From assembly GCA_949741925.1 (NCBI GenBank), contig CATJOY010000047.1, positions 1 through 64,000 on the forward strand: 64,000 nucleotides of DNA. The letters are read 5' to 3'. The notes under the pieces are model-generated. The model did not search any database, was not told where the DNA came from, and saw nothing but the letters and a program-made list of their open reading frames with translations. A program made the translations under genes and the position numbers. Shown in pieces: positions 44,759 to 54,215 of this stretch; the stretch's first letter is position 1; every line of letters starts with the position of its first letter. This DNA is from an uncultured Desulfovibrionaceae bacterium. Lineage in GTDB: Bacteria; Desulfobacterota; Desulfovibrionia; Desulfovibrionales; Desulfovibrionaceae.

Positions 44759-45907
44759 ATGAGCAATGATATTCGTTTCGTCCAAGGCAATGTCGCCTGC
44801 GCGGAAGGGGCGCTTTACGCGGGCCTGGATTTTTTCGCGGGCTATCCCATCACTCCCTCCACCGAGGTAGCCGAACATCTGGCCGAAGAGCTGCCCAAGC
44901 GCGGCGGCAAGTTTATCCAGATGGAAGATGAAATTGCCTCCATGTGCGCCGTTATCGGCGCCTCGCTTGCCGGCTCCAAATCATTGACCGCTACCTCCGG
45001 GCCGGGGTTTTCCCTGATGCAGGAGGCCCTCGGCTATGCTTGCATCGCCGAGGCCCCTTGCGTGGTCTGCTCTGTCATGCGCGGCGGGCCTTCTACGGGG
45101 CTGCCTACCAAAGTTTCTCAGGGCGATGTAAACCAGGCCCGCTGGGGTACCCATGGCGACCATGCCATTATTGCCTTGACCGCTTCCTCGGTACAGGATG
45201 TTTTCAGCGTCACCGTGGAGGCCTTTACGCTGGCTGAAACCTACCGCACTCCGGTGATTCTGCTCTTTGACGAGGTTATCGGGCACATGCGTGAAAAACT
45301 GGTTGTGCCCCCGGCGGGAGAACTTGCGGTAGCTCCGCGCCTGTATACGGAGGTTCCCGCCGGTCAGGCCTTCCACCCCTATCTGCCCCGTGAGGACGGG
45401 CGTTTGCCCATGGCTGACTTTGGCAGCCACCACCGCCACCATGTCACCGGGCTGTTCCACGATATCTGGGGCTTTCCCACGGAAAAGCCCGAGGCCGTGG
45501 CAAAGCTGCTGCACCGCCTGGTGGATAAGATTGAAAGCCACAGCCAGGAGATAGCCCGCTGGAAGGAATACTTTCTTGAAGACGCCCGGACTCTGCTTAT
45601 TTCCTACGGCTCTTCCGCGCGCACGGCCCGGCATCAGGTTGAGATCATGCGGGCCAGGGGAGAAAAGATCGGGCTTCTTGAACTGCAAACCATCTGGCCG
45701 TTCCCGGCGGAACTGGTGCGGGAACACGCCGCGCGCTGTAAAAACGTCTACGTGGTGGAAATGAACATGGGACAGCTCTTCTCCACCGTAAAACGCACGG
45801 TGGAGAAGCCCGAACGGGTCTACCTTGTCAACCGCATCGACGGCGAACTGGTTAAGCCCATGGATATTGAAAATGTCGTGCGTACCGTCGAAGGCAAGGG
45901 GGTATAG
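44759..45907 (+). CDS. korA: 2-oxoglutarate:ferredoxin oxidoreductase, alpha subunit
   Basis: 382 residues. Large subunit, with the CoA/TPP-domain signatures GNVACAEGALYAGLDFFAGYPITPSTEVAE and SGPGFSLMQEALGYAC and the C-terminal part (VYVVEMNMGQLF). The reaction is 2-oxoglutarate + CoA + oxidised ferredoxin to succinyl-CoA + CO2 + reduced ferredoxin. Could also use another 2-oxoacid, but the adjoining sucCD supports 2-oxoglutarate. AGGAGG site. Confidence 0.92.
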   Translation: MSNDIRFVQGNVACAEGALYAGLDFFAGYPITPSTEVAEHLAEELPKRGGKFIQMEDEIASMCAVIGASLAGSKSLTATSGPGFSLMQEALGYACIAEAPCVVCSVMRGGPSTGLPTKVSQGDVNQARWGTHGDHAIIALTASSVQDVFSVTVEAFTLAETYRTPVILLFDEVIGHMREKLVVPPAGELAVAPRLYTEVPAGQAFHPYLPREDGRLPMADFGSHHRHHVTGLFHDIWGFPTEKPEAVAKLLHRLVDKIESHSQEIARWKEYFLEDARTLLISYGSSARTARHQVEIMRARGEKIGLLELQTIWPFPAELVREHAARCKNVYVVEMNMGQLFSTVKRTVEKPERVYLVNRIDGELVKPMDIENVVRTVEGKGV

Positions 45908-45909
45908 CC

Positions 45910-46725
45910 ATGTCCAGTGATCGTTTTATCCGGGAACGTTTTTTCCCGCAAATCTGGTGCCCCGGCTGCGGCCACGGCACCATACTTAATAACCTGGTGC
46001 GCGTGGCCCGGGAAATGGGTCTGGATCCGGAAAAGGTCTGCACTGTTTCCGGCATCGGCTGCTCGGCCCGTATCTCCGGCTACCTGGATTTTCACACCAT
46101 GCATACCCTGCACGGCCGGGCCTTGGCCTTTGCTACCGGAGTTAAGCTGGCTCGGCCCGAGCTGACTGTTTTGGTTCCCATGGGGGATGGCGATGCTCTG
46201 GCCATTGGCGGCAACCACTTTATTCACGCTGCCCGCCGCAACATCAACATGACCGTCTTTGTCATGAACAACCGCATTTACGGCATGACCGGCGGGCAAT
46301 ATTCGCCCCTTTCCGGAACCGGCGTCCTGGCTACTACCGCTCCGTACCGCAGTATTGACCGCGATTTTGATGTGGTCAAGTTGGCTATGGGCGCCGGTGC
46401 TACCTTTGTTGCCCGGACTACTGCCTACCACGTGCAGGAAATGGCTAAGCTCATGAAGAAGGCCATCAGCCACAAGGGCTTTGCCGTGCTGGAGATCCTC
46501 AGCCAGTGCCCCACGTATTTCGGCCGTAAGAACAAACTCGGCGGCCCAGTGCAGATGCTGGAGTATTTCAAGGAAAAAACCGTACCTCTCGGGTCGGATA
46601 AACTGAACCAGGATCCTACCCTGATCCCGCGCGGCATTTTCGTGGAAGAAACCATTCCCGAATACTGTGATGAATATGCCAAGATAGTCGCCCTCGCTCA
46701 GGAAGGCGCCAGGAAGAGAGGCTGA
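45910..46725 (+). CDS. korB: 2-oxoglutarate:ferredoxin oxidoreductase, beta subunit
   Basis: 271 residues: TPP-binding subunit. WCPGCGHGTILNNLVRVA near the start and the metal/TPP motif GDGDALAIGGNHFIHAARRN with NNRIYGMTGGQ. It carries the active thiamine and a 4Fe-4S ligand set. Two bases after korA. Confidence 0.93.
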   Translation: MSSDRFIRERFFPQIWCPGCGHGTILNNLVRVAREMGLDPEKVCTVSGIGCSARISGYLDFHTMHTLHGRALAFATGVKLARPELTVLVPMGDGDALAIGGNHFIHAARRNINMTVFVMNNRIYGMTGGQYSPLSGTGVLATTAPYRSIDRDFDVVKLAMGAGATFVARTTAYHVQEMAKLMKKAISHKGFAVLEILSQCPTYFGRKNKLGGPVQMLEYFKEKTVPLGSDKLNQDPTLIPRGIFVEETIPEYCDEYAKIVALAQEGARKRG

Positions 46726-46727
46726 TC

Positions 46728-47273
46728 ATGGAGAAGAACCGCTTTTTACTGTCCGGCTCCGGAGGCCAAGGGGTCATCACTATGGGCATTCTTCTGGCCG
46801 AGTCTGCAGCGCTCCATCAGGGGCTGGAAGCCATCCAGTCCCAATCCTACGGGCCCGAGGCCCGGGGCGGCGCCACGCGCTGCGATGTGCTCATTGACCG
46901 GGTCCCCATCGCCTTCCCTAAGGTTCTGGAAGCCAACGTGCTGGTTTGTTTGACCCAGGAAGCCCTGAACAAATACCTTCAGTTTCTGCGGCCGGGCGGC
47001 CTCCTGCTGACCGATTGCACCCTGGTGAAAGCCCCCTCCCGGGTAGATGCCGAGCACATCGGCTTGCCCATGCATGATTCGGTCATCAAAGAAATCGGAA
47101 AAATTCAGACCTTCAATATCTGCGTTCTGGGAGCGCTTCTGGAACTGACCAAAGTCGTCCAGGCCTCGTCCGTTGAGAAAAACCTGGAAGCCCGCTTTGC
47201 CTCGCAGTTCCACGCGGCCAACAAGCAGGCGCTGGATCTCGGCATCAGCCTGGCCAAAGCCTGTACGGCATAA
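46728..47273 (+). CDS. korC: 2-oxoglutarate:ferredoxin oxidoreductase, gamma subunit
   Basis: 181 residues, POR_N/gamma-type: FLLSGSGGQGVITMGILLAESA, then SQSYGPEARGGATRCDVLI, both typical. Completes the four-subunit complex. Two bases after korB and 145 bases before sucC, from which it is separated by a strong hairpin. Confidence 0.92.
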   Translation: MEKNRFLLSGSGGQGVITMGILLAESAALHQGLEAIQSQSYGPEARGGATRCDVLIDRVPIAFPKVLEANVLVCLTQEALNKYLQFLRPGGLLLTDCTLVKAPSRVDAEHIGLPMHDSVIKEIGKIQTFNICVLGALLELTKVVQASSVEKNLEARFASQFHAANKQALDLGISLAKACTA

Positions 47274-47289
47274 GTAAAAGCCGTGGCGA

Positions 47290-47323
47290 CCACGGGGAGG
47301 GCAGCGCCCTCCTCGTGGCTTTT
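47290..47323 (+). terminator. Strong hairpin between korC and sucC
   Basis: CCACGGGGAGGGC (47290-47302) with GCCCTCCTCGTGG (47306-47318), 13 pairs including one G-T, loop AGC, then CTTTTGG. May act as a partial terminator so that sucCD and kor levels can differ. Confidence 0.65.
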
Positions 47324-47418
47324 GGGGCCGGGGAGCGCAATTTTGGGGTAGGGAGACCCCCCGGCTCCTGCGAAATAGGGTATTTCGTTTATTGTAACCG
47401 GTTTACTGTGAGGCATGC

Positions 47419-48585
47419 ATGAATATTCATGAGTTCCAGGCAAAAGAACTGTTGCGCCGCTACGGCGTGCCCACTCCCAAAGGGAGTGTGGCGCGTTCTG
47501 TGGAAGATGTGGCGCGGGTGGGGGCTTCTCTGGCTCCCGGCAAGCTGGTGGTAAAAGCTCAGATCCATGCGGGCGGTCGGGGCAAGGCTGGAGGCGTCAA
47601 GCTGGTCAATTCCGTGGAAGAGGCTAAGGAGGCGGCTGCTTCGCTTCTTGGGGCGACTCTGATTACCCCCCAGACCGGACCGGGCGGCAAGGTTGTGCAC
47701 GCCGTGCTGGTGGAGGAGGTTGCCCCCATTGCCAAGGAATACTACGCAGGCATTACCCTGGATAGGGAGAGCCGGAGAATGTGCTTGATGGTCAGCCGCG
47801 AAGGCGGCATGAACATCGAGGAAGTGGCCGAAAAGTTTCCGGAGAGCATCGTCAAGGTTTTCATTGACCCGCGTTTCGGTCTGCAAACCTTTGAGGCTAG
47901 AGCATTGGCCGAAGGACTCGGCTTGAGCGGCAAGGAACTCTTTGCGGGCGCAGCGGTCTTTATGAACCTGTACAAAGCCTGCCTGGAGCTGGATGCCTCG
48001 CTGGTGGAAATCAACCCCCTGGTCAGGACCGAAGCCGGGGCCATTGTAGCCCTGGACGCCAAAATCTCCTTTGATGATAGCGCGCTTTTCCGCCACAAGG
48101 ATTTGTTGGAACTGGAGGATCTGACGGAAATTGATCCCCAGGAATACCGCGCCTCCTCTATCGGCATGAAGTTTATTAAGCTGGATGGCACTATCGGCAT
48201 GATGGCCAACGGCGCGGGGCTGGCTATGACCACCATGGATATTATCCAGCAGATGGGTGGCAGAGCCGCGAACTTTTTGGATGTTTCCGGCGGGGCCTCC
48301 GAAGAAATGATCGCTGAGGGCACCAGGCTGATTCTGGAAGATCCGCGGGTGAAGGCGATCTTTATTAATATATTCGGCGGCATTCTCCGGGGCGATATCC
48401 TGGCCCGCGGGCTGTTGATGGGCTTGGAAGGAAAAGCCAGCCCTGTGCCTATCGTCATGCGGCTGGTAGGCACTAATGCCGAAGAAGGCAGGCAGATTCT
48501 CAGGGATTCGGGCCTGCCCTTCACTGTGGCGGAAAATCTGAGTCAGGCGATGGAGCGGATCGCCGAGATAGTGAGGCAGCAATGA
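47419..48585 (+). CDS. sucC: Succinyl-CoA synthetase (ADP-forming), beta subunit
   Basis: 388 residues. ATP-grasp beta subunit: [22 protein letters not shown], ending in [11 protein letters not shown]; the core has [27 protein letters not shown] and the NIFGGI loop. With SucD it converts succinyl-CoA + ADP + Pi to succinate + ATP + CoA. GAGG site 5 bases before the ATG; overlaps sucD by four bases. Confidence 0.95.
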   Translation: MNIHEFQAKELLRRYGVPTPKGSVARSVEDVARVGASLAPGKLVVKAQIHAGGRGKAGGVKLVNSVEEAKEAAASLLGATLITPQTGPGGKVVHAVLVEEVAPIAKEYYAGITLDRESRRMCLMVSREGGMNIEEVAEKFPESIVKVFIDPRFGLQTFEARALAEGLGLSGKELFAGAAVFMNLYKACLELDASLVEINPLVRTEAGAIVALDAKISFDDSALFRHKDLLELEDLTEIDPQEYRASSIGMKFIKLDGTIGMMANGAGLAMTTMDIIQQMGGRAANFLDVSGGASEEMIAEGTRLILEDPRVKAIFINIFGGILRGDILARGLLMGLEGKASPVPIVMRLVGTNAEEGRQILRDSGLPFTVAENLSQAMERIAEIVRQQ

Positions 48586-49457
48586 GCATTCTTGTCGATT
48601 CCTCAACCAGAGTTCTTGTGCAGGGTCTTACCGGCTCCGAAGGGAAATTCCACGGCGAGCGCATGATGCAGTATGGAACCAAGGTCGTGGCCGGCGTCAC
48701 CCCCGGCAAAGGCGGCCAAGAAGTTTTGGGGCTGCCGGTTTTCAATTCCGTGGCCGAAGCGGTACGGGAGACGGGGGCCAACACCTCGATCATTTTTGTG
48801 CCTCCAGCGGCCGGGGCCGACGCTATCATGGAATCGGCGGCGGCGGGCGTTGCTTTGTGCGTCTGCATCACTGAGGGCATACCGGTGCTGGATATGGTCA
48901 AGGCCATGCATTTTCTTGAAGAGCACAAGGGGATGACCCTGATCGGTCCTAACTGCCCCGGCGTTATTTCCTCAGGCAAATGCAAAGTGGGCATCATGCC
49001 CAACCATATTCACAAGGAAGGTTCCGTGGGTGTCATCTCCCGCAGCGGTACATTGACGTATGAAGTGGTTGGCCAATTGACCGCGGAAGGCCTGGGCCAA
49101 TCTACATGCGTCGGCATCGGGGGTGACCCTCTGATCGGCACCTCTTTTGTGGATGTGCTCCGCCGTTTTAAAGACGATGAACAGACTGAGGCTGTGGTGC
49201 TCATCGGCGAGATCGGCGGTTCCGCTGAGCAGGATGCTGCCGCGTACATCAAAGAGGAATTTGGTAAGCCCGTCTTTGCCTTTATCGCCGGGCGCAGTGC
49301 TCCCAAAGGCAGGCCCATGGGCCATGCCGGCGCGGTTATTTCCGGCAAATCCAGCACGCCGGAAGAGAAAGTTGCCGCCCTTAAGGCTGCTGGCATCCAC
49401 TATGTGGAATCTCTGGCCGAAATTGGAGCCACTGTGCGCAAGGTTTTGCGCGGCTGA
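48582..49457 (+). CDS. sucD: Succinyl-CoA synthetase, alpha subunit
   Basis: 291 residues, CoA-binding subunit. Opens with [16 protein letters not shown]; the phosphorylated catalytic His is His248 in [15 protein letters not shown]-type CoA site and [19 protein letters not shown] are conserved. Translation coupled to sucC. Pairs with KorDABC so that glutamate-derived 2-oxoglutarate yields reduced ferredoxin and ATP. Confidence 0.95.
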   Translation: MSILVDSSTRVLVQGLTGSEGKFHGERMMQYGTKVVAGVTPGKGGQEVLGLPVFNSVAEAVRETGANTSIIFVPPAAGADAIMESAAAGVALCVCITEGIPVLDMVKAMHFLEEHKGMTLIGPNCPGVISSGKCKVGIMPNHIHKEGSVGVISRSGTLTYEVVGQLTAEGLGQSTCVGIGGDPLIGTSFVDVLRRFKDDEQTEAVVLIGEIGGSAEQDAAAYIKEEFGKPVFAFIAGRSAPKGRPMGHAGAVISGKSSTPEEKVAALKAAGIHYVESLAEIGATVRKVLRG

Positions 49458-49868
49458 GTTTGCCGACCGGTCCTCCGGGCCTGTTGTCCTCCCCGTACCC
49501 TGGCGCTGCCCCGGAAGAGGGGGAATTCCCTGTACCGGTACGGGCGGGCCGCGCTCCGGTTCCGGTATGTGACTTGAGCCATACCGCCTTTGATTACCTG
49601 GGGCCGTCCGGTGAACCGGGCGGCCCTTAGGGTATGCTCTCTCCGCTATGGCGTTCCCTTTAAGACAGTAAAATTTTCTCCGCTTGCCCGGTATTTTCAG
49701 GGAGAACTGTACCAAGCGCAAGGAACGGCAGTGCATAATCAAGGCTCTTTTATGCGGACCGGCGTTTACTGCACAGGAACCAAAGCGGCTCTCCGATAAG
49801 GAAAACAAAAAATTCCCCCGACCGTCTATGACGGCCGGGGGAAAGGCTGTGGTAGAGACTGGCGCAGC
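49458..49868. other. Region between convergent sucD and the Sel1 lipoprotein
   Basis: No gene. Contains GGGCCGTCCGG/CCGGGCGGCCC hairpin (49601-49626, one G-T pair), a plausible sucCD terminator without a good T tract, and the terminator listed next. Confidence 0.5.
49807..49843 (-). terminator. Terminator of the Sel1 lipoprotein gene
   Basis: On the minus strand, a 14-pair stem (TTCCCCCGGCCGTC with GACGGTCGGGGGAA, one G-U) followed by TTTTTTG; it spans 49843-49807. Confidence 0.8.
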
Positions 49869-51260
49869 CTATTTCAGGCGCTGGAGGGCGGCTTTTGCCT
49901 TACGTTGTACCGTGCTGATATCCTCCGGCTGAAGCGAGGAATACTCCAGCGGGCTGTGGTCCACAACGTGCTGGTACCAATCGCGCGCCGCCTCGATATC
50001 CGGCTCAGTGCCCAGGCCACGCTCGTACATGGCGCCGACCATATACATGGACTGAGCGTCCCCCTTGGCGGCAGCCAGTTTATAGAGGCGCAAGGCTTCG
50101 GCGTAATTGAGTTCGGTTCCCAGGCCCTGTTGCAGCATTTCGGCGTAATAGCGTTGACTGCGCGCGTCATCCAACTGCGAACCGGCAATAAAGGCCTGCA
50201 CGGCGGCGGGCATATCGCGCGGCACGCCGCGGCCATAGCGCAAACAATAGCCAAGCATAGCGAAGCCTTCGCCGCTGCCTGCGCGGGAGGCCTTGCTGAA
50301 CCATTCGGCGGCGGCCGCGTCATTGCGCTTTATCCCTTTTCCCTGGAGGCTGGCGATGCCCAGCATGGTTCCGGCGTCGGCAATGCCCTTTTCTTCCGCC
50401 TGCGTGAACAACCTCACGGCCTCTTGGTAATTGCGGTACGGCGGCGGCGCGTAATAGCGGAGCAGCGCCAGCCCGAAAAGCGCGGCGGGGTTATCCTGTT
50501 CGATGGCCCGCTTGTACAGGGCAATGGCCCGGTCGTAGTCGCGGCGATAGCCCCGCCCCTGCGAGTACATGGAGGCCAGAGCGTTCATCGCGCCGGATAC
50601 GCCCTGACGGGCAGCCAGATAATTCCATTTGGCGGCCTGCACGTAATCCTTTTCTATACCTTGTCCGCGTTGGTACAAATGACCAATGGCCACCTGAGAT
50701 TCGGCGTTGCCGCCCCGCGCCGCCTTGAGGTGCCAGTACGCAGCCTGAGCATAGTCCTGCTGCACGCGGGCATTGGCGTTTTCTCCGTATTGGTAGAGCA
50801 TGCCGAGAAAGCGTTGGGCCAGTGTATTGCCGTTTTCCCCGGCCTGCTGGAGCCAGTATATGGCTTTATCTTGATCAGGCTCTACACCCTTGCCCTCGCC
50901 ATAGAAGATCGCCAGTTCGTATTGGGCTTGGGGCAATTCGCCGATAGCCGCTTCATGCATCCAGAAAAAGGCCTCTTTTTTAGCGGCTTCGGGATCATCG
51001 CTGATGAGCCGGGAATCCCTGTACAAGGTCGCCAGAGCATAGGCAGAATCAACACTGCCGGAACGGGCGGCCCGCTCAAAGAGATCCGCTGCCCGCCGAT
51101 AGTCTTGATTCAGAACTGCCTGTTGGCCTTTAGCGTATAGATCTTGGCAGTAGGCAACCCTATCGCTGAGTAGGGGACCGCTTATACTGGCGCAGCCTCC
51201 AAGCGCCAAGACCAGTACGAGCAGGGCGGCCGGGACAAAGAAACGTAAGGCGTTTCGCAT
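49869..51260 (-). CDS. Sel1-repeat (tetratricopeptide-like) lipoprotein
   Basis: 463 residues. Lipoprotein signal with lipobox LGGC, then about ten Sel1/TPR-like repeats, each ~36 residues with the A-x-W-x-x-x-A-A-x-x-G-x-x-x-A pattern (for example AIYWLQQAGENGNTLAQRFL and AAKWNYLAARQGVSGAMNAL). Such proteins act as scaffolds at the envelope; partner unknown. Start 51260 has a CAAGGAG site; the longer frame has no signal peptide. Confidence 0.8.
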   Translation of the reverse strand: MRNALRFFVPAALLVLVLALGGCASISGPLLSDRVAYCQDLYAKGQQAVLNQDYRRAADLFERAARSGSVDSAYALATLYRDSRLISDDPEAAKKEAFFWMHEAAIGELPQAQYELAIFYGEGKGVEPDQDKAIYWLQQAGENGNTLAQRFLGMLYQYGENANARVQQDYAQAAYWHLKAARGGNAESQVAIGHLYQRGQGIEKDYVQAAKWNYLAARQGVSGAMNALASMYSQGRGYRRDYDRAIALYKRAIEQDNPAALFGLALLRYYAPPPYRNYQEAVRLFTQAEEKGIADAGTMLGIASLQGKGIKRNDAAAAEWFSKASRAGSGEGFAMLGYCLRYGRGVPRDMPAAVQAFIAGSQLDDARSQRYYAEMLQQGLGTELNYAEALRLYKLAAAKGDAQSMYMVGAMYERGLGTEPDIEAARDWYQHVVDHSPLEYSSLQPEDISTVQRKAKAALQRLK

Positions 51261-51690
51261 TGAGATCTCCTTGCTTCCATAAATGTCGTCACACTCTTCT
51301 TCCCTACAGTGATGGCCTGGAAAACACAACTCAAAAGGGAAACCGCGGAGCAATTGACAGAAATTTATTACAAATTTTGGGAGCTGCCTGCTTCAAGTCG
51401 CCTCAAGGGAAGGATTGCCCTGTACCCGCGAAAGGGCCTTCGGCCTTGTGCGCCAGGCCGTCACCCCGGGGGCATCCTCTCCCCGAAGGGGCATAGGGCA
51501 GAGCTCTCCCCCCGGAGGCGGGACCTGCCCGGAAACCCGATGCCGAACGCGTTCACGTTTTGACAGAAGCGGTCCAGAGGGCTAGAAGCGCTGGAATGGC
51601 GTTTCTCTTCTGCCGTCGGGCAACGGCGACCGTATAGATGAGGTTTTTTTAGGGATGCCGTTTGCGACGGCATCAGAAGCCGGAGAGTTC
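51261..51690. other. Divergent gap between the Sel1 and GH13-like lipoproteins
   Basis: No credible gene. It has a TTGACA at 51354-51359 but no properly placed -10 box. Part of it is AT-rich, the rest GC-rich; promoters for both neighbours should be here. Confidence 0.45.
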
Positions 51691-54039
51691 ATGGTCTTAC
51701 AAAAAATTGCGGGATACCTGCTATGGGGCGTACTGTTTGTTGTGGCCGGCTGTGCCTCCCGCCGGCAGACAACGGAAATTCCTGCCCCCGGTGATCCGAC
51801 GACGTTGCTTACAGCCGCCCGGCGGGCCGATCCGGGCTATATCCACTATCTGGAGAAACAATCTCTGCTGGGGGCCTCTTACGAGGCCGCGCGCATCGTC
51901 TCTGGCAGTGGGCTTGCTTGGCAGCGTCCGGCTTCGCCGCCGTCTCCGGAAGGGGTGTTGCACGAGGCCGACAGTTGGCTTTATGTGCATCCGCTCTCCC
52001 TGGTGACCACTCGTGATCTGCCCGTCTTTGGCCAGCTTGGCAGCCCGGATCTGGGCCGCCTTTTAGAGAGAAGCGCCCTCAAGGGATTGTATATCGCTCC
52101 GACCAGCGGCAGCGGGCGGCTATGGGCTTATGACCGCAATGCTGGTCCGGAGGGCGAGGATAGCGTTCAGTTCGGTTTTTCTGAAGCCGTGGGCGGCGAA
52201 AAGGAATATAACCGGCTGCTGCAAGCATCTCTGGATGCCCATAGGCTCCTGGGCATGGATATACTGCCCGCCGCTACCGGCCAGGGGCCGGATTTTTTCC
52301 TGGCTGCGCGAAACGTGCGTTCGTATCCCGGGCTGTACTGCATGGTGGAGGTTCCTCAGGCTGCCTGGCGGCTCCTGCCGGATGTTCCGAATCAGTGGAG
52401 CGGCGCGGCTCTGGAACAGGATCGGGTGTTGGAGCTGGCAGAGCTGGGGCTCCTTCCCCCGGCTATGGCGTCGGATTCGCCGGCTTTTCTTCTGCATGGG
52501 GAAAAAGCGGGCGGCTGGGCCGCTACCGGGGCAATTATCGGTATAGACGGTTTGCCTCGGCGCTGGGCGTATCGCTTTCATGGAGATCCGACCCGGCCTG
52601 TGCTGCACTGGGAAGATCCCTCACAGGCTGCCCGGCAAGTCCTTTCTGCCGGAATCATTCACAATGTGGGCCTACGGGGGAGCGCCTTAGCAGGCATCAG
52701 GTTGGAAGGCCTGTACGGGTTGGAAGCGGCGGCTCCTACTCGTGTGGGAGCGCAGGGCGCGCCGGGTATTGAGGCGGCCGTCAGTCTCGGTCGGGAGATC
52801 CGGCGCTACGGCGGCTGGAGCTGGCTGCGCGATCCTCTGCCCTTGTCGGTGCTGGAGCCGCTGCTACGCGAAGGTCCTGATTTTCTTACGGATAGCATAA
52901 CCTCCCCGGCGGCCGAGCACGCCTTACTGACAGGCGATACCGCGCTTTTGCGTTTTATGATGGATGCCGCGTTAAGCCGGGGTGTGGATAGCCGCCGCCT
53001 GGCGCATGCCATGCCGGCCTATGACGGAATCCCTTATCACTTGCCTTTTCTGGCCGATCTGGCAACGCGGGCCTCCACTCCGGAAATGGCCCGGCAGGCG
53101 GCCGCGCTACGGGAAAAAACCTTGCGGGAACTCCGGGAAATTCTTGAAGCCTCGTGCCGGGTTGGCCCCAAGGGGGTGGACCCGCTGCCTCTGTCGGGAG
53201 GCACTCTGTACACCACCTCCGCCGGACTCGCGGCCCTGGCTCTTGGCGCGGGCAATGCCGAAGCAGTCACCAGGGAGATGCTGCCGATGATCCGCCGGGG
53301 GCATTTGCTGCTGGCCTTTTTCAAGGCCATGCAGCCGGGCTTGTTTCTTGTTTCCGGCCAGGATCTTGTGGGAACCCTGCCCCTCTCCTGGTGGGATATG
53401 GCCGATAGCAGCCGGGATTGGGATGTTTCCCTCGCGTGCCGCGGAGCATATTCTCTTGTGAAGAGCGGGGCCGCTCTGCCGGCGACCGCCCGGGGCATAC
53501 CTCGAGCCAAAACTGTGTACCCCGCGCCGGATGCCCAGATGCAGGACCGGGATTCGTTTCTGGTCAGCCTTTCCCGCATGCTGGCCTTGCGGTCTCGTCT
53601 GGCTGTAGCCAGAGGGGCGTTGTACGGTCGTTTTTCGGTCAGTCATGGCGGCAGTCTGGCCTTTGCCGTGCTGTTGCCGCCGGGGAAGACTGCCGTGGCA
53701 GCCCGGCAAGGTTCATTAGCCGGAGCGGTTTCGTTACCGGGACAAGGGGGAGCATTTTTCGCTCGTCGGGAACAGGAGGGGAAACGCTCGGTTACAGCGG
53801 ATACCGGAGTGGATTCGGCGCTGGTTGTGGTCTGCAATTTTTCCCGTCGCAGAGTAAACGAGAGCATTGATCTGGCCGCAACCCCTCTTTTGGCGCAAAT
53901 TCTCGAAAAAGGCGACATGACGGCCTTTTCCTGTGAAGGCACGACAGCCGTAGTCGCTGGACGCCGTATACTCAAGCTGACACTGGATCCCTGGCAAGCC
54001 ATTGGCGTTGTTATCGGCCGGGAGGGAGGAACGCGATAA
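51691..54039 (+). CDS. Large lipoprotein, degraded GH13-like protein
   Basis: 782 residues with a lipoprotein signal (lipobox VAGC, Cys near residue 21). The middle and C-terminal parts recall GH13 trehalose-synthase-type proteins: QPGLFLVSGQDLVGTLPLSW followed by a RGAYSLV-type helix, DSFLVSLSRMLALRSRLAV, and a final beta-sandwich piece (ALVVVCNFSRRRVNESIDL). The usual catalytic Asp/Glu/Asp were not seen, so it may have lost enzymatic activity. This assignment is by pattern only, and I keep it low. Start 51691 follows CGGAGAG. Confidence 0.5.
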   Translation: MVLQKIAGYLLWGVLFVVAGCASRRQTTEIPAPGDPTTLLTAARRADPGYIHYLEKQSLLGASYEAARIVSGSGLAWQRPASPPSPEGVLHEADSWLYVHPLSLVTTRDLPVFGQLGSPDLGRLLERSALKGLYIAPTSGSGRLWAYDRNAGPEGEDSVQFGFSEAVGGEKEYNRLLQASLDAHRLLGMDILPAATGQGPDFFLAARNVRSYPGLYCMVEVPQAAWRLLPDVPNQWSGAALEQDRVLELAELGLLPPAMASDSPAFLLHGEKAGGWAATGAIIGIDGLPRRWAYRFHGDPTRPVLHWEDPSQAARQVLSAGIIHNVGLRGSALAGIRLEGLYGLEAAAPTRVGAQGAPGIEAAVSLGREIRRYGGWSWLRDPLPLSVLEPLLREGPDFLTDSITSPAAEHALLTGDTALLRFMMDAALSRGVDSRRLAHAMPAYDGIPYHLPFLADLATRASTPEMARQAAALREKTLRELREILEASCRVGPKGVDPLPLSGGTLYTTSAGLAALALGAGNAEAVTREMLPMIRRGHLLLAFFKAMQPGLFLVSGQDLVGTLPLSWWDMADSSRDWDVSLACRGAYSLVKSGAALPATARGIPRAKTVYPAPDAQMQDRDSFLVSLSRMLALRSRLAVARGALYGRFSVSHGGSLAFAVLLPPGKTAVAARQGSLAGAVSLPGQGGAFFARREQEGKRSVTADTGVDSALVVVCNFSRRRVNESIDLAATPLLAQILEKGDMTAFSCEGTTAVVAGRRILKLTLDPWQAIGVVIGREGGTR

Positions 54040-54144
54040 CGGGGCTTGCGGGAATTCCTTTGCTCAGTTCCGGCGGGGTTGAATACGCCGTGTCTCTTCA
54101 GAGTTCTGCCGCAAAACGGGCATCCGGCGAACGCTTTTGAGGGA

Positions 54145-54161
54145 TGGCACGGTTCCTGCTT
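54145..54161 (+). promoter_or_regulatory. Sigma-54 promoter of flgE
   Basis: TGGCACGGTTCCTGCTT: TGGCACG, four bases, then CTGCT in the place of TTGCW, with the -24 GG and -12 GC ten bases apart. It lies about 55 bases before the flgE ATG, so transcription would start near 54173. Confidence 0.65.
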
Positions 54162-54215
54162 TGGAGAGCGCGAGGGAAGTTTTTTCCCTCAGTATCCGAC
54201 AGGAGAAGATCTCGT

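Noticed and set aside
47389-48606. 405-residue minus-strand frame opposite sucC
   Set aside because: Shadow of the highly conserved sucC.
49905-51140. 411-residue plus-strand frame opposite the Sel1 lipoprotein
   Set aside because: Repetitive shadow of the Sel1 repeats; no start signal.
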